64,000 nucleotides of DNA, taken from assembly GCF_023169885.1 (NCBI RefSeq), contig NZ_AP025516.1:682001-746000 (forward strand). The letters run 5' to 3'. Below, in pieces: positions 1-8,080 of the stretch. The position numbers and the translations under genes were made by a program. The notes beneath the pieces are model-generated. The model worked only from the letters and a program-made list of their open reading frames with translations, was not told where the DNA came from and did not search any database. Every line of letters starts with the position of its first letter. The first letter of the stretch is position 1. This stretch comes from Desulfofustis limnaeus. Its GTDB lineage: Bacteria; Desulfobacterota; Desulfobulbia; Desulfobulbales; Desulfocapsaceae.

Positions 1-2
1 GG

Positions 3-1640
3 GCCTTTGCGTGCGTCGGTTGGTTCGGCGGCGGGCTCACCCCCCTGTCCGCTCCCTACCGGTTTATCACCGCCTGCGCCGAGGGCAGGGAAGCGGCCGT
101 TTCCGTTGATCGCTATCTGCAAGGCGCGTCGTTGACCGCCAGTCGGGTCGAACCGCGTCACGGTCATACGGCCCTCTTCACCAACATCGACGGCATCGCC
201 CCGGTAGAGCGATTGGAGCCTGCCGCTGGCGCCGGCTATGATCGGTCCGAGGCGTTGCGTGAGGCCCGGCGCTGTCTGGACTGTCAGTGTCTCGAGTGTG
301 TCCGCCACTGTGTCTATCTCCAGGAATTCAAGGGGTACCCGAAGACCTATGCGCGCCAGGTGTACAACAACTCGGCTATCGTCAAGGGCACTCATCTGGC
401 CAACCGGTTGATCAATTCCTGCTCCCTGTGCGGGCAATGCACCATCTTGTGTCCCCACGATTTTTCCATGGCCGAGCTCTGTCACCAGGCCCGTCAGGTC
501 ATGGTGCGCGAGGGGCGGATGCCGCCGTCCGCGCACTGGTTCGCCTTGGAGGAGATGGCCTCGGTGCGCGACGCCTCTCTTGCTTGCCATGCCGTCGGCA
601 CCACACGAAGCCGGTACCTCTTTTTTCCCGGCTGCCAGTTGGTCGGAATCCGGCCCGAGCAGAGTCTGGCGCTTTACGACCTGCTGCGGGAGATGGAGAC
701 GGAGACGGGGCTCTGGTTCGACTGCTGCGGCGCCCCGGCCCGGTGGTCGGGCCGCGCCGCCGAGGCAGGCGATCAGGGCAATCGGTTGCTACGGGTCTGG
801 GAGGAGATGGGGCGGCCGCAGGTCGTGACCGCCTGTTCCAGTTGCCTGCAGTTGTTTCGCGAGCATCTCGCCCAGATTCCCGTCGACTCGGTCTGGAACC
901 TGCTGGCCGGGAGATGTTGGCCGCCCGACAGGAGCCATGCGCTGAGTGCCACCCCCCTGGCGCTGTCCGATCCGTGCACATCGCGCCACGACACGGTAAC
1001 GCGTGGCAGCGTCCGATCCTTGCTGCAGGGCATCGACCAAGTGCTGGCACCGCTGGCCATGTCCGGCGCCTTGACCGAATGCTGCGGCTTCGGCGGCCTC
1101 ATGGAAAACGCCAATCCTGCCCTGGCCCGCCGCGTCTGCGAGGAGCGGGTCGCCCAGTCGCCGGCGCCGTTTCTCACCTATTGCGCCATGTGCCGGGATC
1201 AGCTGGCTCGGACCGGCAAGCCGACCTATCATCTGCTCGACCTGTTGATGCCGAAAACGGCCCGAGACCCGGCTGAAACGCCTGCTTCTCCGTCACAGCG
1301 GCGGGTCAACCGGCGGCAGTTCGTGGATCGGATTCGAGCTGCTCGTGGGGACGGCCCGGCTGAAGAGGCCGAACCCTGGCATCGGGTCCGGTTACTCCTG
1401 TTCGATGGAGCCTCCGCGCTCCTGGAACAGCGCCGTATCCTCGAGGATGACCTGCGCCAGGTATTGTGGCAGGCGGTGCAACAGCGCAACGGTTTCATGC
1501 ATGGCAGCGACGGACGCCAACTGGCGTCGGCCACGATCGGACCGGTGACGTTCTGGGTCGAGTATTTTGTGGAGGAGGGGGCCTGTCGGGTCCTCCGTGC
1601 CTGGAGTCATCGGATGCGCATCGCCGGGAGGAAGGGATGA
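3..1640 (+). CDS. Pyridine nucleotide-disulfide oxidoreductase / dicluster-binding protein, 5' truncated by window edge
   Basis: The frame is open from base 3, so the gene starts upstream of the window. The first ~40 visible residues end in EGREAAVSVDRYLQG, the usual C-terminus of a GltD-like FAD/NAD(P) oxidoreductase. A ferredoxin-like part follows with CLDCQCLECVRHC and CSLCGQCTILCP, enough ligands for two 4Fe-4S clusters. Next comes a heterodisulfide-reductase-type CCG region (DCCGAP, CSSC, ECCGFGG, YCAMC), then a ~110-residue tail I do not recognise. The likely role is electron transfer between NAD(P)H and a thiol/disulfide or iron-sulfur partner in the cytoplasm. An internal TTG at 132 could be taken as a start, but it would cut the flavin domain, so I reject it. 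It is the first visible gene of an overlapping operon (ATGA with the next gene). The family matches DVU_1558 of Desulfovibrio by my recognition only. Confidence 0.85.
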   Translation, partial: AFACVGWFGGGLTPLSAPYRFITACAEGREAAVSVDRYLQGASLTASRVEPRHGHTALFTNIDGIAPVERLEPAAGAGYDRSEALREARRCLDCQCLECVRHCVYLQEFKGYPKTYARQVYNNSAIVKGTHLANRLINSCSLCGQCTILCPHDFSMAELCHQARQVMVREGRMPPSAHWFALEEMASVRDASLACHAVGTTRSRYLFFPGCQLVGIRPEQSLALYDLLREMETETGLWFDCCGAPARWSGRAAEAGDQGNRLLRVWEEMGRPQVVTACSSCLQLFREHLAQIPVDSVWNLLAGRCWPPDRSHALSATPLALSDPCTSRHDTVTRGSVRSLLQGIDQVLAPLAMSGALTECCGFGGLMENANPALARRVCEERVAQSPAPFLTYCAMCRDQLARTGKPTYHLLDLLMPKTARDPAETPASPSQRRVNRRQFVDRIRAARGDGPAEEAEPWHRVRLLLFDGASALLEQRRILEDDLRQVLWQAVQQRNGFMHGSDGRQLASATIGPVTFWVEYFVEEGACRVLRAWSHRMRIAGRKG

Positions 1641-1846
1641 GTCTGAGTTTTCTGCCTGAGGACATGAACTGGCTATGCGAGTCCTGTCGCCAGCCGCTGC
1701 AGCCCGGTCCGGTGGAACTGCACTATTTGGGCAGTGTGTTCACGGTGGAACTGCCGGTGTGCCCGTCCTGCTCCCGGGTTCTGATCATGGAGGAGCTTGC
1801 CTGCGGCCGGATGTTGGAAGTGGAACAGTTACTCGAGGATAAATGA
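1637..1846 (+). CDS. Small two-CxxC redox protein (DVU_1557-like)
   Basis: This 69-residue protein has CESC near residue 14 and CPSC near residue 42, an arrangement typical of a small zinc-ribbon or rubredoxin-like fold. It overlaps the previous stop and the next start by ATGA on both sides, so it is translationally coupled inside the operon. The position between the flavo-iron-sulfur protein and a methyltransferase matches the small redox protein of the Desulfovibrio DVU_1551-1558 locus. No enzymatic motif is visible. It is probably an electron carrier or metal-binding helper for the neighbouring enzymes (inference). Confidence 0.75.
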   Translation: MSLSFLPEDMNWLCESCRQPLQPGPVELHYLGSVFTVELPVCPSCSRVLIMEELACGRMLEVEQLLEDK

Positions 1847-2550
1847 AGCCGCTGCACCTTTCTGCCCCGGTGCGCCAGGGACTCGGAAGCTGCCTGCGAC
1901 CCGGAGGCTTGGTCTTGACTGAACGGATGCTCGCTCTGGTTCGGCTGCCGATCAACCCGGTCGTGCTCGATGCCGGCTGCGGTCCCGGGGCAACGCTGCA
2001 CGTTCTGAGCGAGAGCGGGGTCGCCCGGACCATCGGCATCGATGCCGATGCCTCTTTGCTGGCCGAGGCAGGACCAGGTCGAAGGCGGGTAGCGCAGGCC
2101 GATCTGGCCCATCTGCCCCTGGCCGATGGGTGCGTTGATCTAATCGTCTGCGAGTGTGCCTGGAATCTCACCGAACGGTGCCGGGTCATGGACGAATTCG
2201 CCCGGGTGGCCCGCGCCGGCGCCTTCCTGTGCCTGAGCGATATCTACTATCGACGGCAGGCGCCGGGCGGGACAGGCTGGCCGCTGCCCAGCTGCCTGAG
2301 CTTCGCCTCCGATCTACCGACCGTCCGGGCGCTGGTGAGCGGGGCCGGGTTTATGATCGAGCGGGTCGAGGATCATTCGCAGCTGCTCACCCAAAGTGCG
2401 GCAGAGTTCGTGTTTGCGCACGGCTCGCTGCATGGCTTCTGGACGGCGGTGACCGGGGACCCGGCCCTGGCCGCACAGGCCTGTGCGGCGACGGCCGCCC
2501 ACCGCCCCGGGCTGTTTCTGATCATTGCGAGGCGACACGGAGGACCATGA
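1843..2550 (+). CDS. Class I SAM-dependent methyltransferase (DVU_1556/TrsM-like)
   Basis: The 235-residue protein has a clear SAM motif I, VLDAGCGPGATL, near residue 42, followed by an acidic GIDAD strand end (motif II) and DLIVCECAWNL (motif IV region). It is a Methyltransf_11-type fold. The substrate is unknown. It sits between the small Cys protein and the C-GCAxxG-C-C protein with four-base overlaps, and the radical SAM gene follows, as in the DVU_1551-1558 locus of Desulfovibrio. I infer that it modifies a cofactor or protein in this redox/molybdoenzyme maturation set. Confidence 0.8.
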   Translation: MKPLHLSAPVRQGLGSCLRPGGLVLTERMLALVRLPINPVVLDAGCGPGATLHVLSESGVARTIGIDADASLLAEAGPGRRRVAQADLAHLPLADGCVDLIVCECAWNLTERCRVMDEFARVARAGAFLCLSDIYYRRQAPGGTGWPLPSCLSFASDLPTVRALVSGAGFMIERVEDHSQLLTQSAAEFVFAHGSLHGFWTAVTGDPALAAQACAATAAHRPGLFLIIARRHGGP

Positions 2551-2993
2551 ACCAATACGATGTGGAGATCATGCGGTTGGCTGGCCAGGGGTTCTGTTGC
2601 AGCCAGATTGTCATGCACCTGGCCCTGGATCTGCAGGGGACCGGCAACCCCGGGCTGATTCGGGCCCTGAACGGCCTCTGCCATGGCTTCGGGTCCGAGC
2701 AGGGCGTCTGTGGTGCGCTGCTCGGTGCCGTCTGTCTGCTCGGTTACCACGCCGGCAAGGGGACGGCCGAGCAGGCGGTCGATGAGCGACTGCTTCTGAT
2801 GCGCTCCGAACTGGCCGCCTGGTTCGAACAGGAGGCAAACAGCCGTTTCGGCGGCATCACCTGCAATCATATCGCGCCGGAGGTCAAACCCCGACCCGGG
2901 GTCTGCGGTGCCCTGGTGGCCGAGTGTTTCAGTCAGACCCTGACGCTTTTGCTGAACCATGGCTTCGAACCGACTGCCCCCGCCGACCTCTGA
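2547..2993 (+). CDS. C-GCAxxG-C-C family redox protein (DVU_1555-like)
   Basis: The 148-residue protein shows the family signature in pieces: GFCCSQIV near residue 15, then GVCGALLGAVCLLG near residue 57, a late TCN and a repeated GVCGALVAECF near the C-terminus. Proteins of this family bind iron-sulfur or other metal centres through the conserved cysteines and are common in anaerobes. The start ATG overlaps the methyltransferase stop by ATGA. The 3' end overlaps the radical SAM gene by 35 bases. The role is inferred as a redox partner in the operon. Confidence 0.8.
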   Translation: MNQYDVEIMRLAGQGFCCSQIVMHLALDLQGTGNPGLIRALNGLCHGFGSEQGVCGALLGAVCLLGYHAGKGTAEQAVDERLLLMRSELAAWFEQEANSRFGGITCNHIAPEVKPRPGVCGALVAECFSQTLTLLLNHGFEPTAPADL

Positions 2994-4311
2994 GCTGCTC
3001 GGCACCGTCGAGAGTCTCTGTCCGATCTGCCTGAAACGGGTGTCCGGTCAGTATCGACAGGTGGGCGAGCAGGTGTTGCTGGAAAAAGCGTGTCCGCAGC
3101 ACGGCTCCTTCGCCGCCGTCGTCTGGCGCGGCGAGCCGGATTTTCGTTCCTGGCTGCGCCCGAAGATACCGTGGCGCGGCGGATCTCGGCGACCAGTCGA
3201 GCGGGGATGTCCCCTGGACTGCGGGCTATGCGAGAATCACGGGCAGCGGACCTGTACCGTACTGGTGGAGATCACCTCGCGCTGCAACCTCGGCTGTCCG
3301 GTCTGTTTCGCCGACAGCGGCAGCACGGCCGTTGATCCCGGCATCGATGAGCTGCAACGGCTATTCGTCCGGGTCATGGAGCAGACCGGCGGCTGCAACC
3401 TGCAATTGTCCGGCGGGGAGCCCACCGTCCGTGACGACCTGGCCGAAGTGGTGCGGCGGGCCGTGCGGGCCGGGTTCGAGTTTGTCCAGCTCAACACCAA
3501 CGGGCTGCGTTTCGTTGAAGATCCGGAGTTGGCCCACCGCCTCAAGGATGCCGGTCTCTCGTCCGTCTTCCTGCAATTTGATGGTGTCACCGAACACCCG
3601 TATACCCTGCTCCGGGGGCGGCCGCTCTATGAGCTGAAATGCCGGGCCGTCGACGCCTTGGCCTCGGCGGGGCTGGGGATTGTCCTGGTGCCGACGATCA
3701 GCCGGAAGGCCAATCTCGATCAGTTGTTCGCCCTGGTCGGCTTCGGGGTGGCGCGCCTGCCCCAGGTTCGCGGCGTCCATTTTCAACCGCTCAGTCTGTT
3801 CGGCCGTTATCCGGCGGTCCTCCAGGGCGACCATGTGACCCTGCCGGAGCTGATGCGCGGCCTGGTCGAGCAGAGCGGCGGCAGGCTGGCTGTTGCCGAT
3901 TTTCACCCTCCCGGTTGCGAGCATGCCCTCTGTTCGTTTTCCGCCCGTTACCTGGTCCACGAAGACCATGGTCTGCAGCGTCTCGGCAGCGGTTCATGCG
4001 ATTGCCGGCCGCTGCCGGCGGCTCAGGGTGCGGCAACCGCCATCGCGGTAACGGCCCGGCAGTGGACCGGTGTGACCGACCCGGACGTTGCCGCGTCGGC
4101 GCCTCGTGATGATCTTGATCGATTTTTAGGGCGCGCCCGTTCGCACACCTTCTCCATCTCGGCCATGGCCTTCCAGGATGCGTGGACCCTGAGTCTGGAA
4201 CGGTTGCGGGGGTGCTGCATCCATGTCGCCCAGCCGGATGGTCGCCTGGTTCCCTTTTGCAGTTACAATCTGACCGCTGCCGACGGCACGAGCCTGCACC
4301 GCACCAGATGA
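2959..4311 (+). CDS. Radical SAM protein of the TrsS / DVU_1554-like family
   Basis: The 450-residue protein has an N-terminal zinc-like CPIC (residues 21-24), a CPLDCGLC segment near 84-91 and a canonical radical SAM CNLGCPVC (C109, C113, C116), followed by a LSGGEPTVRDD SAM-binding loop. The layout fits tetraether synthase-like or TrsS-type radical SAM proteins, some of which are selenoproteins. No in-frame TGA interrupts this copy. The C-terminal third has more cysteines (SGSCDCRP, GCCIH, FCSYN) that may bind auxiliary clusters. The start at 2959 lies inside the previous gene. It belongs to the molybdenum-hydroxylase-associated operon, and the substrate is unknown. Confidence 0.82.
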   Translation: MASNRLPPPTSELLGTVESLCPICLKRVSGQYRQVGEQVLLEKACPQHGSFAAVVWRGEPDFRSWLRPKIPWRGGSRRPVERGCPLDCGLCENHGQRTCTVLVEITSRCNLGCPVCFADSGSTAVDPGIDELQRLFVRVMEQTGGCNLQLSGGEPTVRDDLAEVVRRAVRAGFEFVQLNTNGLRFVEDPELAHRLKDAGLSSVFLQFDGVTEHPYTLLRGRPLYELKCRAVDALASAGLGIVLVPTISRKANLDQLFALVGFGVARLPQVRGVHFQPLSLFGRYPAVLQGDHVTLPELMRGLVEQSGGRLAVADFHPPGCEHALCSFSARYLVHEDHGLQRLGSGSCDCRPLPAAQGAATAIAVTARQWTGVTDPDVAASAPRDDLDRFLGRARSHTFSISAMAFQDAWTLSLERLRGCCIHVAQPDGRLVPFCSYNLTAADGTSLHRTR

Positions 4312-5702
4312 GCGCTGCTGCCGGAAAGAGCCTGGTGGGACCGACAGGGGCGACATCGGTGACGCCGGTGGACGAGTTGACCGCCCGGCAATTCTCGCTT
4401 GCAACACCGTTGACCCGGCAAGCGCTGGAACGGGTCCAACTCCAGGTCCTGCAGGCAACGATTGCCGGAGCCGTGAAGCACAGCCCGTTTTATCGGACCC
4501 ATCTGTCATCTCTCACTCCCGCCACCTTCACCTCCCTCGAGGACCTGCAGAACCTGCCGCTGCTTGATGCGGACCAGGTCCGTGCGGCCGGGGAGAGTCT
4601 GCTCTGTGTGTCCAGGAGCCGGGTGGCCCGCGTGGTGACGTTGCAGACCTCGGGCAGTACCGGCCTGCCGAAACGTCTCGCTTTTTCTGCCGCCGACCTG
4701 GAACGGACGCTGGCTTTTTTCAGGCACGGCATGCAGGTGCTGGTCTCTTCTGCAGACCGGGTCCTGGTGCTGTTGCCCTGGGAACTGCCCGACTCGGTCG
4801 GTGACCTGCTGCTGCGGGCCTTGCGGCGGGACGGCTTGTACGCTATCGGTCACTGGCCACCATACCCATTTAGGGCGGCAGCGGAGCTGCTGCGTCGTGA
4901 TCGGATCACCTGTGCCGTCGGCTTGCCCCAACATCTGCTCGCTCTGGCAACCGTTGCTGGTCCTACGCGGTTGCGCAGCGTGCTGCTCTGCTCTGATTAC
5001 GCCGCCCCATCGGTGCGGCGGCGGATCGAGCTGCTGGCCGGGTGTGCGACGTTTCTCCACTACGGCACCACTGAGTCTGGCCTGGGCGGCGGAGTTGAAT
5101 GTTATTGCCATGACGGTTGCCATCTCCGGGAAGCCGATCTCCTCGTGGAGATCATCGATCCGGACAACGGCAGACCGGTTGCTGACGGTCACTACGGCGA
5201 GATTGTGCTGACCACGCTTGGTCGGCAGGCCATGCCGCTGATCCGTTACCGGACCGGAGACGGTGCCCGGCTGAGCCGCGAGACCTGCCGCTGTGGCGGC
5301 GTTACCGCACGGCTCTACGATATCTCGGGTCGTCTGGGGGGGGTGACGCTGGCCGACGGCACTGCCCTCAGCAGCTGTGAACTGGACGATCTGCTGTTTG
5401 ACATCCCTGATCTGCTCGATTACCGTATAACGCTTGAAGCGGCCTCCCGGGATCGTCTGCGGCTCGACTACCTGGCTCATGGCCCGGCGGCGGGGATCGA
5501 AAAGCGCATCGTCGCCTGCCTGCAGGCCATACCGGCGATACAACGAAGCTGCGACGCCGGGTCGTTGAGTCTCGGCCCGATCCAACGGGTGCCCGAGATG
5601 ACCGCTCATCATACGGTTAAACGAACGATTCTCGATCTCCGTCCATCAGGTGATTCCCATGCGCTCACTGCTGTCCAAAATAGGACAGAGTTGGAAATTT
5701 AA
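4308..5702 (+). CDS. AMP-dependent ligase, phenylacetate-CoA-ligase-like (DVU_1553-like); C-terminus altered by IS insertion
   Basis: The 464-residue protein has the adenylate-forming motifs TSGSTGLPK (ATP loop) and YGTTE. A Cys/His-rich CYCHDGCH segment and CRCGG follow, as in phenylacetate-CoA-ligase-like enzymes. The start ATG overlaps the radical SAM stop (ATGA). The insertion sequence begins at 5666, so the last 11 residues (TAVQNRTELEI) are read from IS DNA. Removing the IS plus one copy of the 9-bp duplication gives an original end of ...SHALHRR with TGA at 7087-7089, overlapping the xdhC start by 20 bases. Only three terminal residues were lost, so activity may survive. The substrate is unknown. 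Confidence 0.8.
   Translation: MSAAAGKSLVGPTGATSVTPVDELTARQFSLATPLTRQALERVQLQVLQATIAGAVKHSPFYRTHLSSLTPATFTSLEDLQNLPLLDADQVRAAGESLLCVSRSRVARVVTLQTSGSTGLPKRLAFSAADLERTLAFFRHGMQVLVSSADRVLVLLPWELPDSVGDLLLRALRRDGLYAIGHWPPYPFRAAAELLRRDRITCAVGLPQHLLALATVAGPTRLRSVLLCSDYAAPSVRRRIELLAGCATFLHYGTTESGLGGGVECYCHDGCHLREADLLVEIIDPDNGRPVADGHYGEIVLTTLGRQAMPLIRYRTGDGARLSRETCRCGGVTARLYDISGRLGGVTLADGTALSSCELDDLLFDIPDLLDYRITLEAASRDRLRLDYLAHGPAAGIEKRIVACLQAIPAIQRSCDAGSLSLGPIQRVPEMTAHHTVKRTILDLRPSGDSHALTAVQNRTELEI
5657..5665. repeat. Target-site duplication, left copy (CCATGCGCT)
   Basis: The nine bases CCATGCGCT directly precede the left inverted repeat of the IS element and are repeated at 7068-7076 after the right end. 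This is the expected scar of a recent transposition. Confidence 0.85.
5666..5685 (+). repeat. IS left inverted repeat
   Basis: It reads CACTGCTGTCCAAAATAGGA and matches 18 of 20 bases of the reverse complement of 7048-7067. Confidence 0.85.
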
Positions 5703-5768
5703 TGCCCATTTTCTGGGGAATTGAGATCGACAAATTCGCTTTCTCGAAACTAGGTTCCCTTTTTGCTC

Positions 5769-6959
5769 TCATCTGGCAACCGCCTGTCCAAAACCGGGGA
5801 GCCTGAGTTGGATTACCGGTGGCACCGGCGGTTGGCCATGGGGATCGTGCAGCCATGCCATCAAATCACGATAGGTAAAGAGATTCATGCGCAGCATCGT
5901 CGCCAGATTTGACATTGACCAGCCGAACCGGGAGAGATGATGCAGATACTTGAGCAGGAGCAAAACAATCAAGGCTGTCCAAATCTGGATACGCAAGGCA
6001 TTCTCGCTGGTGCCGATAAAGGTCTTCACCTTGAGATGCTGCTTGAGCGTTTTGAAAAAGATCTCGATCTCCCAGCGGTCCTTGTAGATGGCGGCGATGG
6101 TGCTGGCGCCAAAATCCAGATGATTGGTGAGCAGGACGATCTCCCGCTGGTTCTGGTCGTCCCAGACAACGATGCGACGAAGCAGGTGCGGGCAACGTTC
6201 TTCAGCCCGGGGACCGGTCAGTTTGATGACCTGATCAGCCACGATCGAACGGTTTTGCGGAACCGTTTTATCGTCAACCACCTGGTAGACGGCATTGTCT
6301 TTCTGCCGGGTGACGAAAAACACTCCAGCATCGGTCCACGAGGAAAACAGGGAGTAATCGTTATAGGCACGATCAAAGGCCACGATGGAGCCGGGCTTGA
6401 GCATGAGATGCTTGGCAACGGTGCGATCATGCCGTTTGGCTGCGGTGATCAAGGCGTAGGATGGCATGTAATCGTCGTGATCGAGCAGGACATGGACCTT
6501 AACGCCGCCTTTAGCTCGACGGAATTGAGCCCAGGGAAAAAGATTGAGGCACAGGGAGATGGTTGTCGAGTCGAGGCTGAGCAACTTGTTCTTGAAGCGG
6601 AATTTCCGCTTCCGGCCGCTTAGCCCGCCGGATTGCCGGAAGCGCTGCATCATGGTCCAGAAGAGTTCTTCAAATAGTTCTGCCGGGCGATGCTTGTTGG
6701 CATAGGAGAGTGTGGATTTGTTGGGAGCCTTTCCGATACCGAGGTGTCTGAGTTTCCCCTGGCAGCAAGCGAGGCCGCCACAGATCTCCCGGAGCGAATC
6801 GGCACGAGCCAAGTGGCAGAACAGCATCGCCACCAGCTGCGTCCAACAGGTAAACCCTTTGGCCTTGCGTTCAGCCTGGTGTTTGGCAACCAGGTGAGCA
6901 AATTCAGTGCGGGGAAAATGATGAAGCAGTTGACTAAACAAACTCGCTACCTTTATCAT
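5769..6959 (-). CDS. IS4 family transposase
   Basis: The 396-residue DDE transposase has an N-terminal DUF4372-like region (LFSQLLHHFPR) followed by the IS4-type catalytic core. Candidate catalytic residues are D130 in LLSLDSTT, D196 in VAFDRAYND and E299 in the YREK signature, with Y292, R295, E299 and K306 all present. The length is normal for the family and there is no frameshift. It is read opposite to the host operon. Confidence 0.92.
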   Translation of the reverse strand: MIKVASLFSQLLHHFPRTEFAHLVAKHQAERKAKGFTCWTQLVAMLFCHLARADSLREICGGLACCQGKLRHLGIGKAPNKSTLSYANKHRPAELFEELFWTMMQRFRQSGGLSGRKRKFRFKNKLLSLDSTTISLCLNLFPWAQFRRAKGGVKVHVLLDHDDYMPSYALITAAKRHDRTVAKHLMLKPGSIVAFDRAYNDYSLFSSWTDAGVFFVTRQKDNAVYQVVDDKTVPQNRSIVADQVIKLTGPRAEERCPHLLRRIVVWDDQNQREIVLLTNHLDFGASTIAAIYKDRWEIEIFFKTLKQHLKVKTFIGTSENALRIQIWTALIVLLLLKYLHHLSRFGWSMSNLATMLRMNLFTYRDLMAWLHDPHGQPPVPPVIQLRLPGFGQAVAR

Positions 6960-7047
6960 GACTCTGCCCTCTTCGGAAATTGTGATGAGATGCTTGTTGG
7001 CGCAAAAATCTTACACCACAATTCTCCGGGAGGGCATCCTGTTTAAA

Positions 7048-7067
7048 TCCTATTTTGGACAAGAGTG
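7048..7067 (-). repeat. IS right inverted repeat
   Basis: Its reverse complement reads CACTCTTGTCCAAAATAGGA and pairs with 5666-5685 with two mismatches. Confidence 0.85.
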
Positions 7068-7076
7068 CCATGCGCT
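7068..7076. repeat. Target-site duplication, right copy; contains the current xdhC start codon
   Basis: CCATGCGCT repeats 5657-5665. The ATG at 7070-7072 inside it is the xdhC start, so the duplication preserved the start codon while the IS separated it from its original ribosome-binding region (AGGTGATTCCC upstream of 5659). Confidence 0.85.
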
Positions 7077-8080
7077 CCATCGTCGATGATCTTATTGCGG
7101 CACTTGCCCAGGGGCAGGACGTGGTTCTTGCCGTCGTGGTTCGCAGTTCCGGGTCCGCCCCCCGCGCTTCCGGGGCGCGCATGCTGGTCCGCCCGGACGG
7201 CGGCCTGGTCGGCAGTGTCGGCGGTGGGCTGCTGGAAGGCGCCTGCCTGGAGCGGGCGCACCATATACTGGCGGGAGACGGGCAGTACGACACCCTGCAA
7301 CTGCACCTGGACAACAGCAGCGCCGCCCTGGACGGCATGATCTGCGGCGGTCAGGTGGAGGTTCTGCTGCAGCGTGTTCGCCCGGTTGACGCCCCGCTCT
7401 TTCTCCGTCTTCAGGCCGCCTGTCGAACGGGACGGAGGCCGGTGCTGTTGACCCTTCTGCCCGATGAGACAACCGCTCCGCAGCTGGTGGTGCTGGATGG
7501 CTCGGCGGGGGATGACGCCCCGGCCGACCTGCGCGATGTCGTCATGAAAAAATGCGGACGCCTACCGTTTCTCAGCTCTTATGCGGGGCGCGAATTATTG
7601 GTCGAACCGCTCGCCGCACCGGGGGTGGTCCATTTTGCGGGAGCCGGCCATGTGGCTCTGGCGACCGCCAAGCTGGCCCACTTTGCCGGTTTTGCCACGG
7701 TGGTCATGGATGACCGGGACGCTTTTGCCAACCAGGAGCGTTTTCCCCATGCAGAGATCAGGGTGTTGCCGAGCTTCGATCGGTGTTTCGACGGGCTCGG
7801 ACCGGACGATTACGCGGTCATCGTTACCCGGGGCCATCTCTATGACCGCCAGGTGCTGACCCAGGCGTTACGCACCGAGGCCGGCTATATCGGCATGATC
7901 GGCAGCCGCCGGAAGCGGGATACCATCTATGCGTCCCTGCTGGCCGACGGATTCACGGTCGGCGACCTGGAGCGGGTCCATTGCCCCATCGGCATTGCCA
8001 TCGAGGCGGAGACACCGGAAGAGATCGGGGTGAGTATCGTTGCCGAATTGATCCAGGCCCGCAATGCCGGCCCCCGATGA
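7070..8080 (+). CDS. XdhC/CoxI family molybdoenzyme maturation factor
   Basis: The 336-residue protein has the N-terminal XdhC/CoxI domain (VVVRSSGSAPRASGARM, SVGGGLLEGAC) and the C-terminal Rossmann-type XdhC_C domain (HFAGAGHVALATAKLAHFAG, GYIGMIGSRRKR). XdhC proteins bind sulfurated molybdenum cofactor and deliver it to xanthine-dehydrogenase-family enzymes in the cytoplasm. I chose ATG 7070 because it matches the pre-insertion gene. A start at TTG 7055 would lie in IS sequence. The present upstream AAGAG is a weak ribosome-binding site, so expression may be lowered or driven by the IS. The next gene overlaps by ATGA. Confidence 0.88.
   Translation: MRSIVDDLIAALAQGQDVVLAVVVRSSGSAPRASGARMLVRPDGGLVGSVGGGLLEGACLERAHHILAGDGQYDTLQLHLDNSSAALDGMICGGQVEVLLQRVRPVDAPLFLRLQAACRTGRRPVLLTLLPDETTAPQLVVLDGSAGDDAPADLRDVVMKKCGRLPFLSSYAGRELLVEPLAAPGVVHFAGAGHVALATAKLAHFAGFATVVMDDRDAFANQERFPHAEIRVLPSFDRCFDGLGPDDYAVIVTRGHLYDRQVLTQALRTEAGYIGMIGSRRKRDTIYASLLADGFTVGDLERVHCPIGIAIEAETPEEIGVSIVAELIQARNAGPR

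Larger units (their letters stand above)
5666..7067 (-). mobile_element. IS4-type insertion sequence, 1402 bp, apparently complete
   Basis: The ends are inverted repeats of about 20 bp (5666-5685 and 7048-7067) that share the core TGTCCAAAATAGGA and differ at two positions. The element is flanked by a perfect 9-bp direct repeat, CCATGCGCT, and carries one intact transposase on the minus strand. It is inserted exactly at the junction of the AMP-ligase and xdhC genes. The intact open frame, near-identical ends and perfect duplication suggest a recent insertion. Confidence 0.9.

Noticed and set aside
499-1232. Long minus-strand frames (e.g. 499-1050, 789-1232) in the first gene
   Set aside because: They are GC-rich shadow frames with low-complexity Arg/Pro content and no domain, opposite a clear gene.
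132-1640. TTG 132 as the start of the first gene
   Set aside because: The frame is open to the window edge and the upstream residues match the end of a GltD-like flavin domain, so the gene is truncated by the window.
7055-8080. TTG 7055 as the xdhC start
   Set aside because: It lies inside the IS right inverted repeat. The duplicated ATG at 7070 reproduces the pre-insertion start.
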